A stretch of 64,000 nucleotides of DNA from Mesorhizobium sp. M1E.F.Ca.ET.045.02.1.1 (GCF_003952485.1 NZ_CP034447.1:1302001-1366000), one strand, 5' to 3'. Counted from the first letter of the stretch, positions 53,249 to 62,224 are shown. Notes: generated by a model from the sequence alone, not told the origin. A program made the numbers and translations.

Positions 53249-55171
53249 ATGAGCGGCGTCGCCGGAATTCTGTCGAGGGAGGACGGCAGGCCTGCCGCAG
53301 CCGCCGACATCCAACAGATGCTCGCGCGCATGCGCCACCGGGCGCGCGACGGCAGCTCGTGGTGGGCGGATGGAAGCGCGGCGCTCGGCCATGCCTGGCT
53401 CGACACGACGGGCGAAGACGGCCCCGGCCCGCTGACGATGGCCAACGGCAAGCTCGCCATCACGGCGGATTGCCGGCTGGACAATCGGGAGGAGCTTTTG
53501 GCGCGTCTCGGCATACGTGACCACGCGGCGGCCGACGCGATGCTTCTTGTGCGCGCTTACCTGAAATGGGGCGATGCCTGTCCGACCTATCTGCAAGGCG
53601 ATTTCGCCTTCGCGATCTGGGATGCCGAGCGCCGAGCGCTGTTTTGCGCCCGCGACCATTTCGGCATCAAACCATTCTATTATCACGCGAGCGCCAGGCG
53701 CTTCGCGTTCGCCTCGGAGATCGGCCCTCTGCTGGCTCTGGACGGTGTCGGCACGCGCATCAGCGAGCATCAGATTTCCGGCTTCCTTGCCGGACTGCCC
53801 GACGATCCGCAGTCGACCCACTATGCCGAAATCTTCCGCCTGCCGGCCCGCCACATCCTGACGGTGACGGACAGCCGGGTGACGCTTCGCCGCTACTGGC
53901 AGATCGAGCCTTCGCCAAGGCCGCTTCGCTCGGATGCGGCTGAGGAATTCAGGCATCTCTTCTCACAGTCGGTGCGAAACCGGATGCGCGGCACCACTGC
54001 CATCGGCGCGATGCTGAGCGGCGGCCTCGATTCGTCTTCGATCGCCGGCGTCGCCGGCCTGCGGGCGGCTGCGGAGCGCAGACCGAGACTCAAGACCTTC
54101 TCGCTGGTCTTCGAGAAGGGCTCGCCGATGGATGAGAAGCCATTCATCGACGCGGTGCTCGACCGGCACCGGCTCGACGGCACGATGATTTCCGTCGGCA
54201 ACTACGCGCCTTTCGCCGAGTTCGAGCGCATCCTGGAGGAACAGGAAGGGACGTTCCTGGCGCCTGGCCTGTCGTTGACCCGCAGCATCTACCGGACAGC
54301 GGGCGCCAAGGGGGTGAAGGTGCTGCTCGACGGCCATGGCGGCGACGAGGTCGTTTCGCATGGGTATGGACTGCTGCATGAGCTCGCCAACGCGGGCCGA
54401 TGGCTGGCACTGTGGCGCGAGCTTCACGGCGGCTCCGGCATCTACGGCGAAGGCATGCTCGCCATGTATTTCAGATTCCTGACCATCTACGGGCCGGCAT
54501 GGCGGATCGCCAGGTGGAGAAGCCGGATGAACCGGCTTCTGTCCAGGCTGCGGCCGGGGCCCGCCGCGCAGGCACGCGTCCCCGCCTGGGGCGGCCTGGT
54601 CAACGCCGAGCTCGCCCGGCGCACCGACCTCGTCGAGCGCTTCCACCGTTCCGGCTACATGCCGTCGAGCGTCAGCGCCAGCGAGGCGCTCACCCATCGC
54701 TGGGTGCTCTCGACCGGTCTGGTGCCGCACGCTTTCGAGGTGCTGGACAAGGCGGCAGCCAATTTCGGCGTCGAACCGCGCTATCCGTTCTGGGACAAGC
54801 CGCTGGTCGAATTCTGCCTGGCGCTGCCCGGCGCGGAAAAGCTGCATAACGGCTTCGGCCGCTACGTGCTGCGCCGGGCGATGGAGGGCGTGCTGCCGCC
54901 GGCGGTGCAGTGGCGGCGGGACAAGATCGATTTCACCGCCAACCTGGTCAAGGGCATGCTTGGCCACCATCGCGACCTGATGGACGCGATGCTGGTGTCG
55001 GATGGCGATCGCATCGCGCCCTACGTCAACCTGGGCGAGGTCAACGCCGCCTATGCGCGGCTGCTCGATAAGCCGGACGAGGCCGCGCCGCTCGATGTGC
55101 AATATGTCTGGCGCTCGATCTCGCTGTCGCTCTGGCTGCGGCAGATCCAGCCGGCGAGGAACCCGGCATGA
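53249..55171 (+). CDS. Lasso cyclase C (asparagine synthetase-like)
   Basis: A 640-residue ATP-dependent macrolactam synthetase. The N-terminus MSGVAGIL is glutaminase-like but has Ser2 instead of the catalytic Cys, as expected for lasso cyclases that do not need glutamine. The AMP-forming PP-loop is AMLSGGLDSSSIAG (SGGLDSSS at 257-264), and the second active-site segment is LLDGHGGDEVVSHGYG. It would adenylate Asp9 of the core and close the ring with Gly1 while the tail is threaded. The last 4 nt overlap the kinase start. Confidence 0.92.
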   Translation: MSGVAGILSREDGRPAAAADIQQMLARMRHRARDGSSWWADGSAALGHAWLDTTGEDGPGPLTMANGKLAITADCRLDNREELLARLGIRDHAAADAMLLVRAYLKWGDACPTYLQGDFAFAIWDAERRALFCARDHFGIKPFYYHASARRFAFASEIGPLLALDGVGTRISEHQISGFLAGLPDDPQSTHYAEIFRLPARHILTVTDSRVTLRRYWQIEPSPRPLRSDAAEEFRHLFSQSVRNRMRGTTAIGAMLSGGLDSSSIAGVAGLRAAAERRPRLKTFSLVFEKGSPMDEKPFIDAVLDRHRLDGTMISVGNYAPFAEFERILEEQEGTFLAPGLSLTRSIYRTAGAKGVKVLLDGHGGDEVVSHGYGLLHELANAGRWLALWRELHGGSGIYGEGMLAMYFRFLTIYGPAWRIARWRSRMNRLLSRLRPGPAAQARVPAWGGLVNAELARRTDLVERFHRSGYMPSSVSASEALTHRWVLSTGLVPHAFEVLDKAAANFGVEPRYPFWDKPLVEFCLALPGAEKLHNGFGRYVLRRAMEGVLPPAVQWRRDKIDFTANLVKGMLGHHRDLMDAMLVSDGDRIAPYVNLGEVNAAYARLLDKPDEAAPLDVQYVWRSISLSLWLRQIQPARNPA

Positions 55172-56157
55172 ATGTTTCAGCCGCCGCGCCGGCCACCGGG
55201 CCAGAAACCGATGCTGGACCCGAAGCCCGGCGCGGGCGCATCCGCCGATTCTACAAGGCCTATGGCCTGACGATCGGCTCGGATGTGGCGTTGCCGGAAC
55301 TGCAGCCAGCCGCGCCCACGGCACCCGATATCGTGATCGCCGTCGGGCCGGTCGACTTTGCCAGGCCCGCCACGGAAGGCGGAACCGCCTTCCGCTTCGA
55401 GCCGACGCGCCAATATCTGTCCTGGCAAGCCGTCGGCACCTTCCTGATCAGCGATGCTTCCAGGATCGATGTCGATCCGGCGCCGGGCGTCGACGATCCG
55501 CTGCTGGCCTTCCCGCTCCTGGGTCCGGTGCTGGCGCTCGCCCTACATCAGCGCGGCTTGCTGGTCCTGCATGCCAGCGCGATCGCCGTGGGTTGCCAAA
55601 GCGTGATCTTCATGGGCGACAAGGGCGCCGGCAAGTCGACCACGGCGGGCGCGATGATCCGCGCCGGTCACCTTCTGCTTACCGACGATGTCGTGGCGCT
55701 TGACCTGTCCGATCCAAGCCAACCGATGATCCTGCCCGGTTTCCCGCAGCTCAAGCTTGCAACGGATGCCGCCGACGCCATCAGGATCGGACAAGCGGAG
55801 GTGCGGCCGCAGGTGCATCCGCAGATCGACAAGGCGCAGCATCGTTTGCATGACGGATTTGCCCGCGAAGCCGTGCCGGCGGCCCGGATCTATGTGCTGG
55901 AGCGCGGCGAGCGGGCGGCGATCACTCCGCTGCCGGGCGCCGGCGCCCTGCCGGCGATCATCAAGTTCTCCTACGTCACCCGGTTCGGCCGGCAGGCGCT
56001 GGTTGCCGATTTCGCATCCATGCATCTCAGCCAATGCGCGCAGCTTGCCGCCAAAACAGGCGTCCGCCGGCTCGATGTGCCGGCAGGCCTGGAACGGATC
56101 GGCGAGGCTGTCGCCTTGATCGAGAACGACGTGACGGCCGACACGCAGGCAAGGTGA
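55168..56157 (+). CDS. HPr-kinase-like lasso peptide kinase (K)
   Basis: A 329-residue kinase. After a divergent N-terminal half, the HprK-like core has His135 in LLVLHASAIAV, the P-loop FMGDKGAGKSTTAGAM (150-158) and the acidic LLTDDVVALDL (Asp173/174). Translation is coupled to the cyclase by ATGA. In the paeninodin system and related clusters such kinases phosphorylate the C-terminal serine of the precursor. The precursor here ends in Ser. The protein is thus predicted to add phosphate to Ser50 before or after cyclisation. It differs from the kinase at 24466 in the N-terminal half. Confidence 0.85.
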   Translation: MNVSAAAPATGPETDAGPEARRGRIRRFYKAYGLTIGSDVALPELQPAAPTAPDIVIAVGPVDFARPATEGGTAFRFEPTRQYLSWQAVGTFLISDASRIDVDPAPGVDDPLLAFPLLGPVLALALHQRGLLVLHASAIAVGCQSVIFMGDKGAGKSTTAGAMIRAGHLLLTDDVVALDLSDPSQPMILPGFPQLKLATDAADAIRIGQAEVRPQVHPQIDKAQHRLHDGFAREAVPAARIYVLERGERAAITPLPGAGALPAIIKFSYVTRFGRQALVADFASMHLSQCAQLAAKTGVRRLDVPAGLERIGEAVALIENDVTADTQAR

Positions 56158-56165
56158 GCAGAGGC

Positions 56166-58076
56166 ATGGCCTGGTCCTCGAAATGTCGCCTCTCCGTTTT
56201 CCGGGACGTCGCCGGCTTCGGCGCCGTGATGGCGCATCTCGGCGGCCGACGCACGCTGACGGCACTGGCCTTCCTCATCCTGGGAAGCCTGACCGAGGGC
56301 CTTTCGATCCTGCTGCTCATCCCGCTCCTGCATCTGATCGGCAATGCCGACGAGGATTTCGCCGTGCGGGTGCCGGGCGCCCTGCAATGGCTTGTGCCCG
56401 CCGGAGCGCTGTCGCTGGCGACGGTGCTCTGCCTGCTCGTCGGACTGGTGGCGCTGCAGGCGATGTTCACCCGCTTCAAGTCGCTCTATATGGCGCGGCT
56501 GCTCTACGACTTCGTCAACCGCGTGCGCATGAACCTGTTCGAGAGCATCGGCAAGGCGCGCTGGGGGGTCTTCACCCGCATGCGCGGCTCCGATCTCGAC
56601 CACGCGCTGACCGGCGACATCGACAGGGTGCAGGCGGCCGCCTTCTCGCTGCTGATGCTTGCCCAGACGACGCTGCTGCTCGCGGGCTATCTCGTGGTGT
56701 CGCTGTTCATCTCGCCGGTGATGACGTCCTTCGCCATCCTCGTCGGCGTGCTGTTGTTCGTTGCCCTGCAGCCCTTCCGTGCCCGCGCCACCGCATACGG
56801 CCGCGTGCTGACCGGCAGCCGCCAGGATCAGTACCGCACGGTCTCGGAGTTCCTTGGCGGCATCAAGGTGGCCAAGAGCCTGAACGTCGAGGCCAGCTAT
56901 TTCGCGCAGCTCCGCGCGACGCTGGAGAAGATGAAGGCGGACAACATCGCCTATGTCCGCAACAGCACCATCGGCACCGCGCTGTTCCAGGTTGCGAGCG
57001 TGATCGGCCTCAGCCTGTTCATCTACATCGCGCTGGTGCGCTTCCACCTGTCGCTTGCCGAAATCGTCGTGCTGCTCTTGGTCTTCATGCGGGTCGCGCC
57101 GCGCTTCATGGATATGCAGACGCAGGCGCAGCAGGTGCTGATCAATCTGCCGGCATACACCGCCATGCAGGCCCTGCAGGCGCGCTTCGATGCGGAGCGC
57201 GAGACGGAGCCGGGCGATACCGCACAGGGCGCCAGGCTTTCGCTCGATACCGGCCTCGACATTCGCGACGTCTCGTTCGTTTATGGCGACCGCGATGGAG
57301 GGGGCGACGGAAGGCCGGTGGTGAGCGGTATCACCTTCGGCCTTCCCGCCGGCAAGGTGACGGCCCTGATCGGGCCGTCCGGCTCGGGCAAAAGCACGAT
57401 CGCCGACATGCTGCTTGGGCTGCTCGAGCCGACCTCCGGCATGATCCTGGCGGACGGCGTCGAGATCACCGCCAAGAACCGACGGACCTGGCGCGATCAG
57501 GTGGCCTACGTGCCGCAGGACGTGTTCCTGCTGCACGGCACGATCGCCGCCAATTTGCGCCTTGCGGCGCCGCGGGCCGGCGAAGCGGAGCTTTGGGCGG
57601 CGCTGCGCAAGGCGCATGCGGCCGACTTCGTCGAGCGGCTCGACCTGCGGCTTGAAACCGTGGTGGGCGACCGCGGCGTCCGGCTCTCGGGCGGGGAACG
57701 CCAGCGCATCGCGCTGGCGCGGGCGCTGCTGCGCAGGCCTTCGCTGCTCATCCTCGACGAGGCGACGAGCGCGCTGGACTGGCAGAACCAATCGCTGATC
57801 GCCCAATCCATCGACGGGTTGCGCGGCCAGATGACGATCCTCACCATCGCGCACCGACCGTCGATGATCGCCTTCGCCGACTGGGTCGTGGCCATCGAGA
57901 ACGGGCATATCGTCGAAGTCGGGCAATATCAGCGGCTGAAAGCAAAGTCCGGCAGCCGGCTGGCCAGAATGCTCTCCGGCGAGCGAGCCGAGCCGGAAAC
58001 CGCAACACCGGCGGACGATGCGCCGGTCCCGGCGCAGGCCGAAAGATCAGCGGAGGCTGCCGCGCCTGGCGGTTAG
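56166..58076 (+). CDS. Lasso peptide ABC exporter (D)
   Basis: A 636-residue half-transporter with an N-terminal six-helix membrane domain (about residues 30-320) and C-terminal ATPase: Walker A GPSGSGKST, Q-loop VPQDVFLLHGT, signature LSGGERQRIALARAL, Walker B LLILDEATSALD, switch His in TIAHRPS. It lacks a C39 peptidase domain, as expected when B2 cuts the leader. It forms a homodimer that exports the mature peptide and likely gives self-immunity. ATG 56166 is 8 nt after the kinase. Its end overlaps exoX tail to tail by 30 nt. Confidence 0.9.
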   Translation: MAWSSKCRLSVFRDVAGFGAVMAHLGGRRTLTALAFLILGSLTEGLSILLLIPLLHLIGNADEDFAVRVPGALQWLVPAGALSLATVLCLLVGLVALQAMFTRFKSLYMARLLYDFVNRVRMNLFESIGKARWGVFTRMRGSDLDHALTGDIDRVQAAAFSLLMLAQTTLLLAGYLVVSLFISPVMTSFAILVGVLLFVALQPFRARATAYGRVLTGSRQDQYRTVSEFLGGIKVAKSLNVEASYFAQLRATLEKMKADNIAYVRNSTIGTALFQVASVIGLSLFIYIALVRFHLSLAEIVVLLLVFMRVAPRFMDMQTQAQQVLINLPAYTAMQALQARFDAERETEPGDTAQGARLSLDTGLDIRDVSFVYGDRDGGGDGRPVVSGITFGLPAGKVTALIGPSGSGKSTIADMLLGLLEPTSGMILADGVEITAKNRRTWRDQVAYVPQDVFLLHGTIAANLRLAAPRAGEAELWAALRKAHAADFVERLDLRLETVVGDRGVRLSGGERQRIALARALLRRPSLLILDEATSALDWQNQSLIAQSIDGLRGQMTILTIAHRPSMIAFADWVVAIENGHIVEVGQYQRLKAKSGSRLARMLSGERAEPETATPADDAPVPAQAERSAEAAAPGG

Positions 58077-58313
58077 ATTTTCGCCCTCGGCCACCTTGAC
58101 GCCCCGCTCGGCTTCACGCGGCTTGTCAGCGGTCGTCGGGGTGCTTCTGACGATCATGGCATAGACCAGAAGGAAATAGCCCGCCTGAATGATCACCGCG
58201 CATATGACGGCACGCATGATGATGGTGCCGAGCGAGGCTCCATCGAAATAGGACCAGCCGATCACGATCGCGAGTGCGAACATCATGCCGACGATGAATT
58301 TTGGCAAAGACAT
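58047..58313 (-). CDS. exoX: Exopolysaccharide production repressor ExoX
   Basis: An 88-residue inner-membrane protein with two hydrophobic helices: PKFIVGMMFALAIVIGWSYF and the highly characteristic TIIMRAVICAVIIQAGYFLLVYAMIV. The C-terminal tail is charged. The family (ExoX/Psi) lowers exopolysaccharide synthesis post-translationally, probably by acting on ExoY. In S. meliloti exoX is divergent from exoY, as here. Start ATG 58313 (MSLPKFIVG). Its 3' end overlaps the lasso exporter gene by 30 nt on the opposite strand. Confidence 0.85.
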   Translation of the reverse strand: MSLPKFIVGMMFALAIVIGWSYFDGASLGTIIMRAVICAVIIQAGYFLLVYAMIVRSTPTTADKPREAERGVKVAEGENLTARRGSLR

Positions 58314-58918
58314 GATCGTCGGCCTCAACCGATACGAGCATGCAAAAGCTGCGACTTACCCACCCGCGTAACTCCCCGTTCCGCCAAAAAGCTATTTCTG
58401 GCTGCCCAATTCGACCGGTTGCTTCCGGCCTTCCTAACCCGCGTAGACTATGACAGAAACAATTTGCGACTCTATTAAGGCGGGGGTCCCGCGACAAGGC
58501 CAACCACAAATAATATCCAATGATTTCGCAGGATCGACTCTGCCATGCTGCGACGCACACGGCTGCGCCGACACCTACGCAAATGACCGAATCGGGCGCC
58601 AGTAGAACCTAAAATATTAATTAGTATTTAATGCGAATAACTTACCTGAGCGAGTGATTCTCGCGTCATGCAACCACCGCTCTCCTGCAGCAAAGAACGC
58701 GCTGTCCAAAAATGGCCTAAAAACGGCACTACATTTCCTGAAATTTCTCTGATCTTGTCATAAACACGCCACAAAGGCGAAAATTTGGGCATGGTACGTT
58801 TATTATTTAGTCAATTCATGACGCGAACATTTCACGCAGATGAGAAATTGTGTGTTGCGCTGCAGCATTTTTTTGATATCGTGCCATAAACCATTCGTTC
58901 AACGTATGGAGCTTTTGC
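58314..58918. promoter_or_regulatory. AT-rich regulatory region between exoX and exoY
   Basis: A 605-nt divergent gap with no supported gene. It is much more AT-rich than the surroundings, especially 58605-58650 (aaaatattaattagtattt) and 58790-58830 (tacgtttattatttagtcaattc). Long AT-rich regions before exoY are typical targets of MucR/Ros zinc-finger regulators in rhizobia. Individual binding sites cannot be fixed by eye. Confidence 0.65.
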
Positions 58919-59596
58919 ATGAGGGACGTCGCCAAGTCGGCCAATGCGGGTTTTGCGCAGGCTGGCATTGATTTTCCACCCCCCATCGGCGGTCTGCTCA
59001 AACGCAGTTTCGATATCGTCGGTTCCCTGGCCGGTCTGGTTCTGCTCAGCCCGCTCTTCCTGATGGTCGCGCTGCTGGTCAAGCTTTCCGACCGCGGCCC
59101 GATCTTCTATGGCCACAAGCGAATCGGTCGCGGCGGCAGGATCTTCGCCTGTCTCAAGTTCCGCACCATGGTCCAGGACGGCGAGCGGGTGCTCGCCGCG
59201 CATCTGGCCGCCAATCCGGACGCCAATGCCGAATGGCTCGCGACGCGCAAGCTGAAGAACGATCCGCGCGTGACGCGAGTCGGCCAGGTGCTGAGGAAGC
59301 TCAGCCTCGACGAGCTGCCGCAGATCATCAATATCCTGCAGGGCGATATGAGCCTCGTCGGCCCGCGCCCTGTGGTTCGTGACGAGCTCGAGATCTATGG
59401 CAGCGCAGCCGTCTACTATCTGAAGTCGCGCCCCGGTCTCACCGGGCTGTGGCAGGTCAGCGGACGCAACGATGTGTCCTACGACACGCGCGTCGCCTTC
59501 GACCGCCACTATGTCGAGAACTGGTCGATGGTCGAGGACATTCGCATCATCGTCAAGACCGTGCCTGCCGTGTGGATGTCGCGCGGCAGCTATTGA
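58919..59596 (+). CDS. exoY: Undecaprenyl-phosphate galactosephosphotransferase ExoY
   Basis: A 225-residue polyprenyl-phosphate hexose-1-phosphate transferase that starts the repeat unit by moving galactose-1-phosphate onto undecaprenyl phosphate. Family motifs: KRSFDIVGSLAGLVLLSPLFL (membrane helix), FYGHKRIGRGGRIFACLKFRTM, DPRVTRVGQVLRKLSLDELPQI, NILQGDMSLVGPRPVVRDE and KSRPGLTGLWQVSGRN. It is short, lacking the extra N-terminal helices of WcaJ. ATG 58919 fits ExoY length. It is followed by exoF with a 59-nt gap, as in S. meliloti. Confidence 0.95.
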   Translation: MRDVAKSANAGFAQAGIDFPPPIGGLLKRSFDIVGSLAGLVLLSPLFLMVALLVKLSDRGPIFYGHKRIGRGGRIFACLKFRTMVQDGERVLAAHLAANPDANAEWLATRKLKNDPRVTRVGQVLRKLSLDELPQIINILQGDMSLVGPRPVVRDELEIYGSAAVYYLKSRPGLTGLWQVSGRNDVSYDTRVAFDRHYVENWSMVEDIRIIVKTVPAVWMSRGSY

Positions 59597-59655
59597 CCGA
59601 CGGGCCTGCCCCGCCGAACTCGGGGCAGGCATCCGGCAGTGATCTCATCGGGCGG

Positions 59656-60963
59656 ATGGGGCCAAAGCGGATCGGAAACGTTCATTTGAAAAAACACACC
59701 TTCGGACTGCCTTTCGCCTGCAGTCTTCTTTCCAGGGCGCCCAGCCGATTCGCGGCTGTGGCGCTTATGATGTCTCTCCTGACGCCGCAGATGGCAGCGG
59801 CCGAAGACTATCGTCTCGGCCCGCAGGACAAGCTCAACATCCGCGTCGCCGAATGGCAGACGGTCGACGGCACGTTCCGTGACTGGTCGGCGCTCAACGG
59901 CGACTATACGGTCGGCCCTGCCGGAATGCTTTCGGTGCCCTTCGTCGGCGAGATGCAAGCGGCCGGCAAGACGACGTCGGAAATCGCGGCGGCGATCGGG
60001 GTTGCCCTGCAGCGCAAGCTGGCGCTGCCCGACAAGCCCGAAGCCTCGGTGGAAATGGCGCAGTTCCGGCCGTTCTACATCTCAGGCGAGGTGCAGAACC
60101 CCGGCCAGTTCCCCTATGTGCCCGACCTGACGGTGCTGAAGGCGCTCAGCATCGCCGGCGGCATCCGGCACAGTGCCGACTACGGCCCTCAGCTCGGCAA
60201 GGACCTGGTCACGGCCAAGGGTAGTTTCGACATCTATGACGACCAGCGGCTGCGGCTGCTCATCAAGCGTGCCCGCATCGATGCCGAGCTCGCCGGCAAG
60301 GAGAGCTTCGACGTGCCGAAAGAGGTGGAGGGCGACCCGCGCGTGCAGGCGATAGCCTCTGATGAAATGCAGATCCTCACTGCCGACCAGAAGGCGCTGA
60401 AGCTGAAGCTGGACGCACTCGACGACCTGAAAGGCGTTCTGCAGGGTGAAGTCGAATCGCTGCAGAAGAAGATCGCCAACCAGCAGCAGCAGGTGGATCT
60501 CGCGCAGCAGCAGCTCACCAGCATCGGCCCGTTGGCGCAGAAGGGCCTGGTCGCCAATGCGCGGCTGCTCGATTCGAAACAATCGGTGGCCGACCTGCAG
60601 GGTAAGATCCTGGACTATGAAACGGCCATCCTCACCGCCAAGCAGTCGATCAGCAAGGCCGAGCAGGACGCCATCGATGCCCGCAATACGCTCAACTCCA
60701 ACCTGGCTGCCAGCCGGCAGCAGGCCGAAGCGGACCTCAACGAAGCGACGCTGAGGACTGCAATGCAGAAGGGCCTGATCGCCCAGGCGACGGATCCAGC
60801 GACGGCGGCCGCCATGACCAGCAGCAGCGGAGAACCGACTTTGCTCTACTCGCTGGTGCGCGTCGCCGACGGCAAAACCAGCGAGGTCGACGCCAAGGAA
60901 GACACGCCGGTGCTGCCGGGCGACGTGATCAAGGTCAAGCTGGCGCCGACGGCCAGCCAGTAA
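59656..60963 (+). CDS. exoF: Outer-membrane polysaccharide export protein ExoF
   Basis: A 435-residue periplasmic/outer-membrane export protein starting at ATG 59656. The signal peptide runs to about residue 50 (MMSLLTPQMAAAEDY). The PES domain is EDYRLGPQDKLNIRVAEWQTVDG and a SLBB-like domain covers FYISGEVQNPGQFPYVPDLTVLKALSIAGG. A long coiled coil (about residues 225-390) precedes the C-terminus. This long form is characteristic of ExoF rather than Wza. It forms the export path with ExoP. Confidence 0.9.
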   Translation: MGPKRIGNVHLKKHTFGLPFACSLLSRAPSRFAAVALMMSLLTPQMAAAEDYRLGPQDKLNIRVAEWQTVDGTFRDWSALNGDYTVGPAGMLSVPFVGEMQAAGKTTSEIAAAIGVALQRKLALPDKPEASVEMAQFRPFYISGEVQNPGQFPYVPDLTVLKALSIAGGIRHSADYGPQLGKDLVTAKGSFDIYDDQRLRLLIKRARIDAELAGKESFDVPKEVEGDPRVQAIASDEMQILTADQKALKLKLDALDDLKGVLQGEVESLQKKIANQQQQVDLAQQQLTSIGPLAQKGLVANARLLDSKQSVADLQGKILDYETAILTAKQSISKAEQDAIDARNTLNSNLAASRQQAEADLNEATLRTAMQKGLIAQATDPATAAAMTSSSGEPTLLYSLVRVADGKTSEVDAKEDTPVLPGDVIKVKLAPTASQ

Positions 60964-61085
60964 CGCCACCCGCCAGGGCCCCGCTTCAGCGTGGCCATGG
61001 CGACGGAGGCGGGAGGAACACGTCAGGCTCGTTCGCGCCTAGGTGCGGGCGAGCGAACTGTCTGTACCGCGCTTGAAGGCATAAA

Positions 61086-62177
61086 ATGCAGCCCGCCGCT
61101 CCGCGTCACGTCTACCTCAACCTCGACGCCATCCGCGGCGTGGCGGCGATCAGCGTGATGCTCTACCACTTCTCGCCATTCCTTGCCGACGGCAAGGTGC
61201 TGCCGTCGAGCTATCTCGCGGTCGACCTCTTCTTCCTGCTCAGCGGCTTCGTCATCGCGCATGCCTATGACCGCAAGATCGAGAACGGCATGGGCTTCGG
61301 CACGTTCCTGGCGATCCGCCTGATACGCCTCTATCCGCTGTACCTCGCCGGCACGCTGCTCGGTTTCTTCTACCTGCTGGTCAAGAACAGGCTGATCCCG
61401 ACGGAATACATGCCATTGTCAGAGATCGGCATGCAGCTGACGACAGGAATGTTCTTCATCCCGCTGGTCGGCGAGGCCTATCACACGATCTTTCCGCTCA
61501 ATCCTGCGTCGTGGTCGCTGTTCTTCGAACTGATCGTCAACATCGCCTATGTCGCCGTCTTCTTCGTACTGTCGAGACGCGTGCTGACGGCGCTGATCGG
61601 CGTCAGCCTCGTTCTGCTGATCGTCGCCTCGGTGTACGCCGGCACGCTCGATTTCGGCATGACCGGCAAGACCATCGTCAGCGGGCTGCCGCGCGTGTCG
61701 TTCTCCTTCTTCCTGGGCGTGCTTCTGTGCCGGTCGATGGCGGGCTACCAGGGCAATCTCGGCTTCATGCGGCGCGGCTGGTGGGTCGAGGCAGCGATCC
61801 TGCTCACGTTGGCCGTGTTCGCCGTCGCGCCGGCGGGCGGCGCGCGCGTCGCCTACGACCTCGCCTCTATCGTCATCGTCTTCCCGCTCATGGTCGTGAC
61901 CGGCGCCGTGGCGCCGACCGCGCCGCGTCTGGCAGGCTTCTATGGCTGGCTGGGGCGGATCTCCTACCCGATCTACATCATCCACACGCCGATGCTGATG
62001 ATCATCGCCGGTGCCGGCAAGGCGGTGTCGGTCGACCCGTTCGCGCATCATCCGTGGTTCGGCATCCTGATGGCGGTCGCGGTCATCGTCATCGCCGACA
62101 TCGCCACCCGCATCTACGACGAGCCGCTGCGCCGCTTCCTGCAGCGGCAGATGCAGCGCTCGCGGGCCGTGGCCTAA
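61086..62177 (+). CDS. Membrane acyltransferase in the exo cluster (ExoZ-like)
   Basis: A 363-residue acyltransferase-3 family membrane protein, about ten hydrophobic segments. N-terminal signature NLDAIRGVAAISVMLYHFSPF carries the catalytic-type His. Then DLFFLLSGFVIAHAYDRKI, the R-x-x-R-L-x-P-like RLIRLYPLYLAGT, and NPASWSLFFELIVN. It lies between exoF and exoQ, near the position of exoZ in S. meliloti, whose product acetylates the repeat unit. The donor (acetyl or succinyl) cannot be read from the sequence. RBS gaaggcat is weak. Confidence 0.85.
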   Translation: MQPAAPRHVYLNLDAIRGVAAISVMLYHFSPFLADGKVLPSSYLAVDLFFLLSGFVIAHAYDRKIENGMGFGTFLAIRLIRLYPLYLAGTLLGFFYLLVKNRLIPTEYMPLSEIGMQLTTGMFFIPLVGEAYHTIFPLNPASWSLFFELIVNIAYVAVFFVLSRRVLTALIGVSLVLLIVASVYAGTLDFGMTGKTIVSGLPRVSFSFFLGVLLCRSMAGYQGNLGFMRRGWWVEAAILLTLAVFAVAPAGGARVAYDLASIVIVFPLMVVTGAVAPTAPRLAGFYGWLGRISYPIYIIHTPMLMIIAGAGKAVSVDPFAHHPWFGILMAVAVIVIADIATRIYDEPLRRFLQRQMQRSRAVA

Positions 62178-62224
62178 GGGTCTGACCTTAATCTCGACAG
62201 ACCTTAGAGCGGTTCAGATGTCGA

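Noticed and set aside
55971..57926. 650-codon open frame antisense to the lasso exporter
   Set aside because: It is a complement shadow rich in His, Gln, Arg and Asp with no domain; the plus strand has all ABC motifs in order.
58816..59082. Minus-strand frame overlapping the exoY start
   Set aside because: It covers the exoY N-terminus on the other strand and has no recognisable family.
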